Source: JANMEX01 sp049696015
GTDB taxonomy: Bacteria > Pseudomonadota > Alphaproteobacteria > Rhizobiales > Rhizobiaceae
Length of the DNA stretch: 22,533 bases
Direction: 5' to 3'
Assembly: GCA_049696015.1 (NCBI GenBank)
Contig: JBAVTG010000200.1
Coordinates: 1 to 22,533 of the forward strand
In this document: in pieces, positions 22,357 to 22,533 of the stretch
Position numbering within the stretch: the first letter of the stretch is position 1
Layout: each line of letters starts with the position of its first letter
Position numbers and translations under genes: made by a program
Notes under the pieces: model-generated
What the model was told of the DNA's origin: nothing
Seen by the model: the letters and a program-made list of their open reading frames with translations, nothing else
Databases searched by the model: none

Positions 22357-22533
22357 TCACTTGCCCTTGAGCAACTCAGACAGTGTCTTGCCGAGGCGCG
22401 CGGGCGATGGCGAGACGCGGATGCCCGCAGCCTCCATCGCCGCAATCTTGTCTTCCGCGCCGCCCTTGCCGCCGGAGATGATCGCGCCGGCATGGCCCAT
22501 GCGCCGACCCGGAGGGGCGGTGCGGCCGGCGAC
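22357..22533 (-). CDS. sucD: Succinyl-CoA synthetase alpha subunit, C-terminal end (partial)
   Basis: The last 58 codons of SucD; the 5' part lies beyond the window. SucD with SucC interconverts succinyl-CoA and succinate with substrate-level phosphorylation. The piece includes RMGHAGAIISGGKGGAE, whose His aligns with the phosphorylated active-site histidine (H246 of E. coli SucD), and ends LGKTLSELLKGK. Same strand and just upstream of sucA, giving the rhizobial-type order sucD-sucA-sucB. Confidence 0.95.
   Translation of the reverse strand, partial: VAGRTAPPGRRMGHAGAIISGGKGGAEDKIAAMEAAGIRVSPSPARLGKTLSELLKGK

Noticed and set aside
1..22533. CRISPR arrays, insertion sequences, tRNA or rRNA genes
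   Set aside because: No regularly spaced direct repeats, no transposase reading frame and no tRNA-like or rRNA-like sequence were found by reading both strands by eye.

Overview
The window looks like ordinary chromosome from an alphaproteobacterium, most likely order Hyphomicrobiales (Rhizobiales). The evidence is a GC-rich sequence with dense coding, the sucD-sucA-sucB...lpd block, the rimM-trmD-rplS...leuC block, an L19 with a Lys/Ala-rich tail, and rhizobial-type versions of the SDR, DUF2867 and TraB/GumN proteins. I cannot name the genus. There are no tRNA or rRNA genes, insertion sequences or CRISPR arrays.

Layout, left to right (most genes on the minus strand). 1-1.7 kb: a HipA-family kinase toxin gene and its HTH partner, with palindromes upstream and a likely terminator at the left edge. 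1.8-5.5 kb: leuC (-) and kup (+) diverge from a 394-bp intergenic region that holds several inverted repeats. 5.5-7.15 kb: a polar amino-acid ABC permease and binding protein with no ATPase gene beside them. 7.3-9.6 kb: rimM-trmD-rplS (-), closed by a clear intrinsic terminator. 9.8-12.6 kb: xerC (+), an SDR without the usual catalytic Tyr/Lys (-), and a TraB/GumN-family protein (+). 12.6-15.3 kb: an SRPBCC/AHSA1 protein, a DUF2867 protein and a PhoX/DUF839 secreted protein (all -). 15.4-22.5 kb: lpd, a small secreted Cys-containing protein, a LysE-family exporter, sucB, sucA and the 3' end of sucD (all -). sucD, sucA, sucB, lysE and the secreted protein are tightly spaced and probably co-transcribed; with lpd they supply the 2-oxoglutarate dehydrogenase complex and part of succinyl-CoA synthetase.

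The most unusual item is trmD. Its reading frame continues about 125 codons past a normal TrmD and encodes what reads as a complete DUF4440 (SnoaL-like/NTF2-fold) domain, an apparent tRNA m1G37 methyltransferase fused to an NTF2-like domain. Other points worth a second look are the SDR with a substituted YxxxK motif, a PHO-box-like site upstream of the PhoX-family gene, alternative hairpins upstream of leuC and kup, a hairpin ending six bases before the ABC permease start codon, and a LysE exporter plus secreted protein inside the TCA-cycle operon. Several starts were moved inward from the longest frame because of Shine-Dalgarno and signal-peptide positions: the HipB-like gene, the ABC binding protein, rplS, rimM (TTG), the SDR, the SRPBCC gene, the PhoX-like gene and lpd.
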